Below are positions 10,443-20,633 of a stretch of 64,000 bases of DNA, one piece after another. Position 1 is the stretch's first letter; every line of letters begins with the position of its first letter. A model generated the notes under the pieces. That model had not been told where the DNA came from, searched no databases, and saw only the letters and a list, made by a program, of their open reading frames with translations. The position numbers and the translations under genes were made by a program. Source of the DNA: Diphasiastrum complanatum (lineage: Eukaryota > Streptophyta > Lycopodiopsida > Lycopodiales > Lycopodiaceae); the NCBI GenBank assembly GCA_029204225.1, contig CM055102.1:4110279-4174278 (forward strand). The letters are read 5' to 3'.

Positions 10443-11537
10443 ATGACCACTCCTCAGGGACCTGATCAACCCCAGGAGAGAGGCTTCGACGAACTTGAAA
10501 CAGAAGCCTTGGCTTACAGGAAAGGGAAGGAACCCATGGAAGTAGAAGAACAGGAACAGTTCGCCGAAGAACTCGACGAACTAGTTACGAAGGAGCAGTT
10601 CCTCCAATTGGTAACAGAAGTGGATGAACTGAAGTTGGCATTAGCCAATTTCAAGTCCAGTGTGGACGACTCGTTCGCTGAACTCAAAAACTTGATTTTG
10701 AGTTCCGCGAAAGGAAGCCTTCCCTCCACTTCTCAGTTATCCCCTTCTCCACTTCCATCAGTTTCGGGTGAGACTTTACGATCTCACCCCAGTGTTTTTA
10801 AAGATTTAAAGCCTCCTACTTTTAATGGGGAAGAGAAGGATAGAAATGCAGATATTCTACAAACTTTCCTCAGCAAATGGAAGAACATTCATGCTCTTAA
10901 ACAGACCCCTGACCATTTGCAAGCAATTGAGGCCAGTCTTTCTTTAGGGCCTATGGCCTATAAGTGGTGGTTAAATCTCCAGGAGACTGGGCAGACTCCC
11001 CGGTCATGGAAAGCTTTTGAAGAAGCTTTCCTAAGAGAATTTCTACCAGAGAATGAACTTGATAGAGCCTGGGAAGCCTGGGAAAGAACAGTAATGGACA
11101 AGTCCCTCATCCAATATATCTCGCAGTATCGAGAAGCAATTTTAAAGATTAAAAATATGGATGACTATCAAAAAATCAGGGGATTTGTCCGTGGCCTCAA
11201 AGATGAATATAAAGTAGAGGTCCAGAGAAACTCGCCTACTACCCTTGAGCAAGCTCTCAGATATGCTCAAATCTATGATGATTCAGTGGGTAGGAAGAGA
11301 GCGAGACAGCAACCACTTTCTGAGCAGCTTCCTCAGAAAGACTTTCAATTTAAAAAGAAATTTTTAAAAAGAAAGAAAGAAGATAAATTTAAAGGTGAAG
11401 CTCCTCAGAAACGCCCTTCACTCATACAGCCCTTAAAACCAGATGATTTTGAGAAAGCCAAACAAGAACGTTTGTGCTTTGTGTGTATGGGCAAAGGGAC
11501 ACACAGTCAGACAGTGTCCCAAGGGGCCTTTCACTAA
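10443..11537 (+). CDS. Ty3 Gag polyprotein (364 residues, ends within zinc knuckle)
   Basis: Starts at the first ATG after the leader. Residues 30-90 are acidic and predicted helical, 115-270 form the capsid-like retrotransposon gag domain ([13 protein letters not shown], the AYKWW motif near 180, then FLREFLPEN), and 280-340 are basic. The frame reads the first Cys pair of the nucleocapsid knuckle (CFVC) and then runs to a stop; the His and last Cys lie in the +1 frame, which is the pol frame. Gag assembles particles and packages RNA. Ancestrally gag and pol were probably one frame, or joined by a frameshift. A single extra base near 11499 explains the break best. Confidence 0.92.
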   Translation: MTTPQGPDQPQERGFDELETEALAYRKGKEPMEVEEQEQFAEELDELVTKEQFLQLVTEVDELKLALANFKSSVDDSFAELKNLILSSAKGSLPSTSQLSPSPLPSVSGETLRSHPSVFKDLKPPTFNGEEKDRNADILQTFLSKWKNIHALKQTPDHLQAIEASLSLGPMAYKWWLNLQETGQTPRSWKAFEEAFLREFLPENELDRAWEAWERTVMDKSLIQYISQYREAILKIKNMDDYQKIRGFVRGLKDEYKVEVQRNSPTTLEQALRYAQIYDDSVGRKRARQQPLSEQLPQKDFQFKKKFLKRKKEDKFKGEAPQKRPSLIQPLKPDDFEKAKQERLCFVCMGKGTHSQTVSQGAFH

Positions 11538-14500
11538 AAAAGATAAAAAAGATAAAAAACAAGTTCATCTTGTTCAGACTGTATGTTTCCTCAGTGACTC
11601 GGCAGCTTCCGAGATCAAAGTGTATCATGAAGATCATGAACACTGTTGCCAGCTGACCTCTGCAATGCTAGCGAGACCCTTCAGCTTTGGGCCGCATGAC
11701 CTAGTACGTATGCATGGGAAAGTTGGTAACCAGTCAGTAAGAGTCATGGTTGATGATGGGGCAACCCATAATTTCATCAACCACACCCTGGTTAAAAAGC
11801 TTAAACTACCAGAAGTACCTAGTCAGCATAGGTACATAGTTTCATTAGCTAAGGGTGAAGACAAAAAAATATGGGAAACTATGGTAAGTAAGTTAAATCT
11901 TGGTATTCAGGGGTACCAAGATGAAATAAACTTTCAGATAATGCACCTGGATCGAACAGACATTGTTCTCGGGAGAGATTGGCTCTACAGTTTAGGACCT
12001 TCCCTCCACAGAAGCTATCATGAGAACACCCTCAGCTTTCAGCATAAAGGCCGAGAGATCCAGTTGCATGGGGAGCATGATGTTCCCAACAGCCCTATGG
12101 TCTGCAGTTCAGAACTCTGTCAGCTAATCGGAGACGAAGACCATCAGGTATTCTTATGTGACTTTCATTTTATTCCTGAAGTTTCTATTTCCAGTTCTAT
12201 TCAGCAGAAAATCAGTAAATTAGAAACTTTATTGTCTAAATTTAAAGATGTTTTTCCTGAAGATTTGCCACATGGTTTACCACCTAGTAGAGAGGTAGAT
12301 CATGTAATAAACCTAGTACCAGGTACAGCACCTGTTTCTAAACCTCCGTATCGGGTCAGCCGAACAGAGGATGAAGAAATAACTAGGCAGTTAACAGACT
12401 ATCTTGGGAAAGGCCAAATTCAGACCAGTAGTTCACCATGGGCCTCACCAGTCCTATTGGTGAAAAAGAAAGAGGGATCTATGCGTCTTTGCGTAGATTA
12501 CAGAGCCCTCAATAAAGTCACAATTAAGAATAAATACCCTATGCCTCGGGCAGACGAGTTGTTTGATCAACTCGACGGGGCTAAGTTTTTCAGCAAAATA
12601 GACCTCAGATCGGGATATCATCAAGTCCGTATAAGATCGGAAGATGTCTCGAAAACAGCTTTTAGGACTCGTCACGGTCATTATGAGTTTAAGGTGATGC
12701 CATTTGGGCTCACAAATGCTCCAGCTACCTTTATGACCTTGATGAACAGTGTCCTCAGACCATACTTGGGTAAGTTTGTAGTCGTATTTTTAGATGACAT
12801 CCTCGTCTACAGCAAAACGAGGAAGGAGCATCTAAAACACCTCAGAAAGGTGTTTCGACTGCTCAGAAAGCATAAGCTTTATGCTAAACAATCCAAGTGT
12901 GAATTCTTCGTTGAAGAAGTAGCATATTTGGGTCACATTATCTCTTCAGATGGGATTAAGATGGACCCAAATAAGGTTAAAGCCATACTCAGTTGGCTGA
13001 GACCTCAAAATATTTTGGAACTTCTAATCTTTCTTGGTCTGGCGGGATATTACAGACGATTTGTCAAGGAATATGCTCAGACAGCAGTCCCTATGACAAA
13101 TCTCCTTAAGGGGAAGGGAAAGGAGTTCATTTGGGAGTCCGCACAACAGGAGAGCTTTGATGCTCTCAAAACAGCCTTAGCTACAGCACCAGTTTTAAAG
13201 GTCGTCGACCCCAATCAGCCATTTGTGGTCGAAACAGATGCTAGCGACTTTGCAGTAGGTGCTGTGCTAACTCAAGGTGGACGACCAGTGGCGTTCGAGA
13301 GTAAAAAACTCGAGCCAGCACAGACTAGGTATAATGCCTATGAAAAGGAACTCTTTTCTGTAGTCCATGCCCTTAAGACTTGGAGGCATTATTTGTATGG
13401 TGCCAACTTTGAGGTCCTAACAGACCATGAGAGTCTCAGATACCTTTGTAATCAACCTGAGCTTAGAGGTCGGAAAGCTCGTTGGGCAGAGTTGATGCAA
13501 GAGTTTGACATGTCTATCAGATATAGGCGTGGAAAATTCAATATAGTAGCAGATGCCCTTAGCAGAATGCCTATGATAAACGAGCTGAGTTTTACTCAGA
13601 TTCGTAATGAGTTACTCGAGTCCTTGAGAGGGAAATGCCAGAATGATGCATTCTTCTCTATTATCTGGAACTCAGTCCAGAACAGACAGTTACAGACTCC
13701 AGAACCAGTTCCCGGGGCTGGTGCCAGTTCATCCAAGAATACGGCAGCTTCCGTTGAGGATGATGATGAGTCCGAGTATACGTCGTCAGATGACGTTGAG
13801 GATTCTGAGCCTGTATTACCTAAGCAAACCCCAGTGGTTGAGGGTCAGTTGACTCAAGGATTCAAATGGAAACAGTATTCCATTCAGGATGAGTACTTGC
13901 TCTATAGAGATAGAGTATGTGTCCCCAATTCAGAGGATTATAGGCAGTAGGTCCTATATGAATGTCATGACAATCCTAGCGCGGGACACCCAGGCATACA
14001 GAAGACCTATGAGCTTCTTCGTAGGCAATTTTTCTGGCCCAGTATGAAAAAGGACGTCCACCAGTATGTAACCAGTTGCCAGAAATGTCAAGTAAATAAA
14101 GCAGAGCGTTTAAAGGCAGGAGGGTTGTTGCATCCCTTAGAAATACCAGCTGGTAAATGGGAGAGTATCTCCATGGATTTTATAGTAGGCCTGCCTAAAA
14201 CCCAAAAGGGTAATGACGCTATATGGGTCACAGTTGACCGTCTGACCAAAATGGCTCATTTTATTCCGACCAAAACAACCGTTAGAGCTCCAGAGTTAGC
14301 GAGGTTGTTTGTAGACGGGCTATTTAAATTGTACGGTCTACCTTCCGGCATAGTCAGCGACCGGGACAGTAAGTTTACTGGAAATTTTTGGAGGGCAGTA
14401 TTCCATCATCTCCATACTAAACTTAATATGAGTACCACCGACCATCCACAGACGGACGGTCAAACAGAAAGGGTAAATCAAGTGCTGGAGGATATGCTTC

Positions 14501-15231
14501 GTGCATACGTCAGCAAGAGGCAGACTAATTGGGAGGAGTATCTCTCGATATTAGAGTTTGCTTTCAACAGTACCAAACATTCAGCTACGGGATACAGCCC
14601 ATTTATGCTGATGTACGGATTTCAGCCACGCTCACCCTCAGCTGTAGGGTTTAAACAAGAAAAAGTTGAAGCAGCCAGAAACTTTTTAGAGGACCTAAAC
14701 CAAATGATAGAACATGCTAAGCGTAGCATTAGGCAGTCCCAGGATCGAGCCAGGCATTATGCAGATCCACACAGACGGGATGTGCAGTTCTCCACTGGTG
14801 AGAAAGTCTACTTGAGAGTCCCAGTTGACTCTAAAACCCTCAAATCAGGAGTGTGTGCTAAGTTGTCTCCAAGGTATTGTGGTCCCTTTACCATCAGTAG
14901 GAGACTAGGCGAGGTCACCTATGAACTAGAACTCCCACACAGCAGTAAGGTTTTTCCAGTCTTTCATGTAAGTCAGTTACGAAAAGCCTTAACCAGATCA
15001 GATAATCTGGTAGGGGACAGTGTTCTAGTTCTCCCATTGGATCCTCAACAACCTCCACATGAACCAGAGGAGATTCTTGATAGTAGAGAGACGCAGACTC
15101 GTCATACTCTATACCGAGAATATCTGGTTAAGTGGAATGATCAGCCTGTTGAGAATGCCACTTGGGAAAGAGGCAACGTCCTTTGCAAGATTTTTCCAGA
15201 CTTTGTCTTAGAGGACCAAGACGGTTCTTAA
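11500..15231 (+). CDS. Ty3 Pol polyprotein with one in-frame TAG (13948-13950)
   Basis: One frame, broken only by TAG at 13948. Before it: aspartic protease ([10 protein letters not shown] near 11750, where the usual DSG is DDG), RT ([23 protein letters not shown], catalytic [10 protein letters not shown] near 12787-12816) and RNase H ([15 protein letters not shown] near 13230, then ADALSR). After it: integrase with HHCC zinc finger (CQKCQ near 14080), a D-D-E core, the GPF module (CGPFTIS near 14880) and a C-terminal chromodomain (YLVKWNDQP near 15120) that in this clade directs integration to particular chromatin. The part after the stop also opens with an ATG at 14044. The sequence is otherwise intact, in keeping with its youth. 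Confidence 0.93.
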
Positions 15232-15242
15232 GGGGGAGGGAG
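15230..15242 (+). promoter_or_regulatory. Polypurine tract
   Basis: AAGGGGGAGGGAG directly before the 3' LTR. It primes plus-strand synthesis and overlaps the pol stop codon. Confidence 0.9.
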
Positions 15243-15600
15243 TGTTACGAGCTCGTAACCAGTGCCGAACCCTAGAGAACACAGATAGGTCAGATACCAC
15301 AGTCAGGGTCGTGTCCAGCGTACATGACCAACAGGGCAAGACAGTGTGAGTAGTGTGCCCCAGCACGGTCCATAGCCATGGCGGGCCTAACACAGCCTAG
15401 GGACCCTGTCAGCAGGATAGGGCCCCCAGTTGGGTCCCGACGTGCAGTCGGCCATGTCAGTGCCACGTGGCCGACACTTGGCAGTTGCATGCTACCAGTC
15501 CTCACACTGGGCTAGGAGGGGCTTACTCTATATCAGGGAGTAGGCAAGGTTGGGTGGATCAGTTAATGTTTGCCCTACTGTGGTGTTAGGATCTATTACA
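15243..15600 (+). repeat. Ty3 3' LTR (358 bp)
   Basis: Identical to the 5' LTR except T at 15455, and followed by the target duplication GGTAC. Confidence 0.97.
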
Positions 15601-15605
15601 GGTAC

Positions 15606-15854
15606 AAAGGCACATGGATGGATGATGGGGATCCACATGGCCGATCAGGCTGTGGGGATAAATAGGCACTCACAATGCCATTGTGGTCGGCATTTTCAGA
15701 GGCTGTGAGAGAGCTAGTGATAGACAGTGAGAGAGCAAGCGAGAGCCGGTGACAGGCTGTGAGAACATGCTGTGAGAGACAGGCTGTTTGAGAGACAGGG
15801 TGCTGTGAGAGGGTGCTCAAGGACTAGGGTGCTGTGAGAAGAAGGTCGATCGAG
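15606..15854 (+). promoter_or_regulatory. Possible promoter and 5' region of the broken coiled-coil ORF
   Basis: GGATAAATAGG (15657) resembles a TATA box and is followed by GCTGTGAGAGA repeats before the ATG at 15855. Removing the Ty3 element joins this DNA to the tandem repeats and palindromes at 8.8-9.2 kb, so they once formed one continuous upstream region. Confidence 0.35.
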
Positions 15855-16220
15855 ATGGCAGAGTGCATACCATCCAAGGCCGAGGGCGAAGCTAGGAGGA
15901 AGCTTGAGGAAGATATCCGAAGGCACAACGAGAGACATCAGAAGCAAGAGGCAGATATCCGAGAGATGCTGCGATAGACTCGACAGAGAAATCCGGAACC
16001 GGAGCCACCTGCCCCCGCTGTGGATCCTGTCCCCGCTGTCGAGCTGGATCTGGATGAGCAGATCGGAATGAATTTCACATGATGGCAGCTCATCATGGTC
16101 AGGGAAAGGGCGGCCAGACGTCGGGCTAACCAGGAGGCAGCTCGGGCTAACCGGGAGGCAGAGCAAGAGCGACAAAACAATGCACCAGACGAGGGCGAGG
16201 AGTCGGTGGAGGATCAGTGA
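15855..16220 (+). pseudogene. Unidentified charged coiled-coil ORF with two in-frame stops
   Basis: From ATG 15855 a single frame runs to TGA 16218, broken by TAG at 15975 and TGA at 16080. The three segments (40, 34 and 45 residues) agree in character: N-terminal Arg/Glu/Lys-rich helix (EARRKLEEDIRRHNERHQKQ), a Pro/Val/Asp-rich middle, then an Arg/Ala/Glu-rich helix and an acidic end. This favours one decayed reading frame of about 121 residues over chance. The family is not recognised. It may belong to the same lost DNA transposon as the AT-hook ORF 0.5 kb downstream on the other strand. Confidence 0.45.
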
Positions 16221-16740
16221 GGGATGTTTAGAATAGATAAGGTCCAGCCGTATGTGGCGGACTGTTGCTATGTAGTTTTCGGCAGTTTATGGTGCAACAA
16301 ATAACTAGATGGCTGCTTAAAAAAATGACAGTATATGTGATGTTATCTTGATACAACGGTTGAATATATACATAGTTGTTTTTTGTGCAACGCGAGCCTG
16401 GTCATGTAAGATGCAATGTCTGTAATTTTTTTAAATGCAGATGTATTACATGTGTTTATGAAATGTCGTTTGTGGTGTAGGGGTGATTGCTGTGCTCATG
16501 ATGTAGGTGCATATATGTGAAGCTAGCATTCACTTCAAACGAAATTAAATGAAAATAGGATTCACACACGCACATAGAATTCGACATAAAATAAAGCATC
16601 ACGTGTACAGAGCGACATACGCACAATGTGTAGCAAATAATGTAGGCCAAACACTGTATATAATGTGAAAAATCATCTGAGTACAATGGTAGACCGTCTG
16701 CTAGAGACAAACTACTGAAACTAAAACAACAGAGCCACAA
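16221..16740. other. Spacer between the two convergent ORFs
   Basis: No gene is seen. It would hold the 3' ends of both the coiled-coil ORF (+) and the AT-hook ORF (-). Confidence 0.3.
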
Positions 16741-17537
16741 TCAATGCTCTGGCTCTGACTCTGACGAATGCTCTGGAGACAACTTAGGGCCCCGAGCTGA
16801 CTCTCGCAGCCGATATCTCTGCATGTCTGGAGCTGGCATGGGCTGTGTATCCGAGGGGGAAGACTCGTCATCCTCATCCTCCCAATCAGCCTCCGCATCA
16901 GCCCCCAAGCAGGCCAAACCAACAACACCTGCTCCAACTGGCTGTGATACTGCACCTCTACCTGTACCTGGAGCCCTGTGTGGTCGTCCTCTCCTCCCTG
17001 GCAATTTCTGTGCCTTGCCTTTCTTGTTCGGTGCACCCTTGGGCCTTCCTGGTCTCTTGCGGACAAGAGGAGCTGTCAATGCCTCGTCACCCCCATGCAA
17101 ATCACCTGGCTGGCTAGGCTGGGCCCAAGCTGAGGCCGGCTGGGATAGGGAAGCAAAAGAGGGAACTCCCTGTGCACCTGAGCGAGGAGGATGAGCTCGT
17201 GGAGTGTATGCCCGTGGGGCTGCTGCAGGTGGAGGAACTGGCTGTGCAGGAGGCGAGTACAGTGGCGATATGTACTGAAAGGGGCGCTGTGGTGGCCGGT
17301 ACTGGTACATCCTGGGTGCTGCCAAAGGAAGAGGATGTGACGTGGGTGTTGCCATTGGAGGAGCCACTGTGGATGTGGGCGCTACAAGAGAAAACTTGGG
17401 CACAGATGGTGGCCTGCCATGGAGACCTGGTGCTGCAGAAGTGGACGACGATGGAGGGGCTGCAGGCCTAAATGGCATCGGTGGCACTGGAGGAGCTGTG
17501 CGACGCACATACACCCTCTGAGGAGCTGGAGGAACTG
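16741..17537 (-). CDS. Proline-rich AT-hook protein, 5'-truncated
   Basis: A GC-rich minus-strand frame of about 260 codons is open up to the junction with a truncated copia LTR. It begins inside the reading frame (no ATG), so the N-terminus is lost. The first 140 residues are Pro/Ala/Ser/Tyr-rich. Two AT-hook cores follow (RKRPGRPKGAPNKK near 152-165 and GRRGRPHRAP near 173-182), then a Gly/Val patch, an acidic run (DWEDEDDESS) and a Ser/Glu-rich end. AT-hooks bind the minor groove of AT-rich DNA, so a chromatin or transposase-associated nuclear role is likely. GRP hooks also occur at the C-terminus of some plant transposases. Family not identified. Confidence 0.6.
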
Positions 17538-17783
17538 TATGTAACTTATGGTAGCTAGATAGCCATTAGTCAAGTTATTGGACAGCCAACAGTCATGAAG
17601 GTAGATAGCCATCTTGGACTACTTATATGTAGCCGTTCATTTGTATGACACACACTTTTGTTAAGCAATCTACTGTTCATATTGGCTGTCAACGAGTTTC
17701 TACAAGAGGGTCATCTAACCATCTCTCTATTCTCTTTGAGAATACTTTGTGTTAAAGAATAGTCTTGATTCTGGATTCCTACA
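17538..17783 (+). repeat. copia 5' LTR, 5'-truncated (246 bp)
   Basis: Matches 20388-20633 closely, ending in CCTACA. The first bases of the full LTR (20189-20387) have no counterpart here. Confidence 0.9.
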
Positions 17784-17796
17784 TGGTATCAGAGCC
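17784..17796 (+). promoter_or_regulatory. Primer binding site, initiator Met tRNA
   Basis: TGGTATCAGAGCC immediately after the LTR. Confidence 0.93.
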
Positions 17797-18420
17797 ATTT
17801 TTCAGAATTGATTGCTTGCTGGAGGGCACCCAATAGGCAGCCACATTTCTCCTCTTTTGGTTCATAAAAATCAGAATTTTGCTGATTTTTGTGGAGAGAG
17901 AACTGTTCGGCTCCTCCTTGTTTTTTGTGCAGGAAATTGCAGGGAAAAGCTTGGAACCTCCACTCATTTGGGAGCCAGCAGTAGGGCGCCCATGCTCAAC
18001 TAGTTTTCATGTGATTGAAATCAGATTACATGCTTCAAATTTCAGATTTTCTTCTTGGAGGAGGGCGCCCATCTACCTTGAAGACAAATGTGTTTTTGAC
18101 ACATTTTTAGTGGCTGGAATTTTTCTGTTTTTGAGCCTGGAAGAAGGTCCTACCATCTACTCCATTAGCACATTGAGTGCACACCATTTTACCAAAAAAG
18201 TTCTAGTTGTGGTTTTGGCTTCATTGGAAGCCTGCATATTAGTTAGTATTCTGTATTTTCAGCAGAATACAGCCACCTATATCTTCTTGTGAATGAGCTA
18301 TTGCATGTGGTGTATTGCAATCTATAGTGCTCATTAATTCAGCTTTGATCTTGCTGATTTTTTAGTAGATTTTGGCCTGGAATCTGTTTTTCCCATCTAC
18401 TATTAGCTGAATTTTCAGAA
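17797..18420 (+). repeat. copia leader with GGGCGCCC motif at about 80-bp spacing
   Basis: AGTAGGGCGCCCATG (about 17980), GGAGGGCGCCCATCTACC (18059) and AAGGTCCTACCATCTACTCC (18145) recur at about 80-bp spacing, with weaker copies after the primer site (GGAGGGCACCCAAT, 17821) and near 18391 (CCCATCTACTATT). The GCGCCC-CTAC core resembles the leader motif of the Ty3 elements in this window. Confidence 0.6.
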
Positions 18421-18549
18421 ATGGCTAAAGAATCTGAATCTATAGGTTCTTTGTTCAATGAAGATAGGTTGGATGGAACTAATTTCTCCTTGTGGTGCTA
18501 CATGATCAAAAACCTCCTTATTGCTAAAGATTTGTTTGAAGTTGTACAG
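18421..18549 (+). pseudogene. copia gag N-terminal stub
   Basis: ATG-started stub of 43 codons with the DUF4219-type block (RLDGTNFSLWCYMIKNLL) that begins plant copia gag. It stops at TAG just where the internal deletion joins it to pol. Confidence 0.8.
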
Positions 18550-18599
18550 TAGATTTTGCTGATTTTTCTAATTTTGCTCTTACATCTATTGAGGATAGT

Positions 18600-20145
18600 G
18601 CAATAGAACCTGTTTTTTATGAGCAGGCCAGAGGAGTAAAATGTTGGGAGGACGCAATGAAAGAGAAGTATGACTCACTCATAAAGAACCAAACATGGGT
18701 TCTTGTTGATCTTCCACATGGAAAGAAAGCAATTGGCTGTAAATGGGTTTATAAGATCAAGTACAAGTCCGATGGTACTGTTGAAAGGTACAAGGCAAGA
18801 CTTGTTGCCAAAGGTTATGCGCAAACGGAGGGCATTGATTATGAGAAAAATTTTGCACCTACCGCACGAATAACTACCGTAAGGATAGTCACTGCTTTGG
18901 CTGCCCATCATGGTTGGCGTATGCACCAACTTGACATAAAGATAGCCTTCCTCAATGGTGATCTTAATGAGGAAGTTTACCTTCAGCAACCTGCTGGTTT
19001 CTTGGTTGCAGGTCAAGAAGACAAAGTGTGTCTTCTCAAGAAGGCTCTCTATGGACTAAAACAAGCCCCAAGGATGTGGTATCAAAAGATACACACATAC
19101 TTTTGTGATCGTGAGTTTTCTAACAGTCCTAATGAATCTACGCTTTATGTCCTGCATACATCTGAGTTTATCATCATCATTTTGTTATATGTTGATGATA
19201 TTATCATTACGCGTAGTAATGAACAATATATTGCAGCCTTAAAATCTGATCTTGCTTCAGTTTATGATACATCAGATTTAGGCCAATTGCATTTCTACCT
19301 TGGTCTTGAGTTTTTGCAAGGAAAGGCTGGAATCTTCATTATAAACAGCGGTACATTAAGCAGATTTTGAAGCGTTTCAAAATGGAAGATTGCAAGCCGA
19401 TTGCTACACCAATTGAGACGGGCCTGAAGTTAAGTAATCAAAGTGGTGGTGAACCATTTGATACTACACTATATTGTCAAGCGGTTGGAAGTCTCATTTA
19501 CTTATGCAACTCAAGACCGGACATTTCTTATAGTGTTTCCCTCATGAGTCAATTCATGCATGCTCCGTTGACATCACATTGGAAAGCATTGAAGAGGATC
19601 CTTCAATATCTTCAAGGAAGTAAAACACTTGATCTGTTTTATCCTTCTAGTGATGATGCATGTTTGGCTGGTTTTTATGCTCGGATTGGGGTGGAGATCA
19701 AGACACTAGACGCTCTACTAGTGGTCATTACTTTTTCATTGGAAATTCTGCAGTTTCTTGGGTAAGCAAGAAGCAGCCCACCGTTGCTACATCCTCAAGT
19801 GAAGCAGAATATAAAGCAACGTTTTCAGCCACTACGGAGTGTATATGGCTGAGACAATTACTTGTCGATATGAAGCATGGCCAGCCCTCAGCTACTCTCC
19901 TATTTACGGATAGTCAAAGTGCTATTGCCATTGCACGAAATCCAGTATTTCATGCAAGAACAAAGTATATCGAGATCCACTATCACTTTGTTCGGGAGAA
20001 GCTTCATAATGGCAACATCACGCTTGAATATTGTCCCACGGAGGATAATATTGCAGATGTGTTCACTAAGGCATTGCCTAGAGTTCGATTTAAAGCTCTT
20101 TGTGAAGCTTTAAATTTAAAGCAACATGCTGATTTTCTTACTTAG
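18600..20145 (+). pseudogene. copia reverse transcriptase and RNase H, frameshifted
   Basis: RT begins in the WEDAMKEKYDSLIKNQTW block, then GCKWVYKIKYKSDGTVERYK, LNGDLNEEVYLQQPAGF and the catalytic YVDDIIIT (19189-19212). Frame changes near 19345 and 19675 break the protein. RNase H follows in a third frame (TSSSEAEYKA, TDSQSAIAIARNPVFHARTK, ADVFTKALPR) and ends at the stop 20143. Only two indels and no other stops are seen in 1.5 kb, so the copy is of moderate age. Confidence 0.9.
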
Positions 20146-20180
20146 TGAATACATGTCATTTTTACATGTCATTTTCATTT

Positions 20181-20188
20181 AAGGAGGG
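20181..20188 (+). promoter_or_regulatory. Polypurine tract
   Basis: AAGGAGGG directly before TGCTAG. It shows that the right LTR starts at 20189, about 200 bases before the region shared with the left LTR. Confidence 0.75.
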
Positions 20189-20633
20189 TGCTAGAATAAT
20201 AAATCTAAATGATGTAGAAGCCATAGGTTACTATGACCCAAAAGGTCGAGATCTGTCTAACCATGGTCATTTATATTTCAGGCCCCCAAGTTAGTATGAA
20301 ACTAACTTGTAGGGACTCGTGGGTCCACTACGGGCCTATACATGTGAATCAAGTACCTAACTTGTTATTTGGGGTACTTAATTATTTTATGTAACTTATG
20401 GTAGCTAGATAGCCATTAGTCAAGTTATTGGACAGCCAACAGTCATGAAGGTAGATAGCCATCTCGGACTACTTATAGGTAGCCATTCATTTGTATGACA
20501 CACACTTTTGTTAAGCAATCTACTGTTCATATTGGCTGTCCACAAGTTTCTACAAGAGGGTCATCTAACCATCTCTCTCTTCTCTTTGAGGATACTTTGT
20601 GTTAATGAATAGTCTTGATTCTAGATTCCTACA
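20189..20633 (+). repeat. copia 3' LTR (445 bp)
   Basis: TGCTAG to CCTACA. The last 246 bases match the truncated left LTR with about ten differences. Confidence 0.8.

Larger units (their letters stand above)
9189..15600 (+). mobile_element. Nearly intact young Ty3 chromovirus retrotransposon
   Basis: A 6412-bp element with two 358-bp LTRs, flanked by the 5-bp duplication GGTAC (9184-9188 and 15601-15605). The LTRs differ at one base only (C9401 versus T15455, in a CG context), so the insertion is recent. Order: LTR, primer site, 0.9-kb leader with periodic motif, gag, protease, RT, RNase H, integrase with GPF module and C-terminal chromodomain, polypurine tract, LTR. Two lesions are seen: a +1 frame change inside the zinc knuckle and a TAG between RNase H and integrase. 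It lies in the giant intron in the same orientation as the host gene. Confidence 0.97.
17538..20633 (+). mobile_element. Internally deleted Ty1/copia element with truncated 5' LTR
   Basis: A partial left LTR (17538-17783), primer site, leader, the first 41 codons of gag and then directly the RT-RNase H region, followed by a polypurine tract and a full right LTR. Most of gag, protease and integrase are missing. The left LTR lacks about the first 200 bases, so no target duplication can be found. On the right it interrupts a LINE (from 20634), while on the left it abuts the AT-hook ORF. A deletion therefore removed LINE DNA together with the LTR start. Confidence 0.9.

Noticed and set aside
17540-17783. 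244-bp LTR pair starting TGTAAC for the copia at 17.5-20.6 kb
   Set aside because: No target duplication fits, and the polypurine tract at 20181 shows that the LTR starts about 200 bases earlier, so the left copy is truncated.
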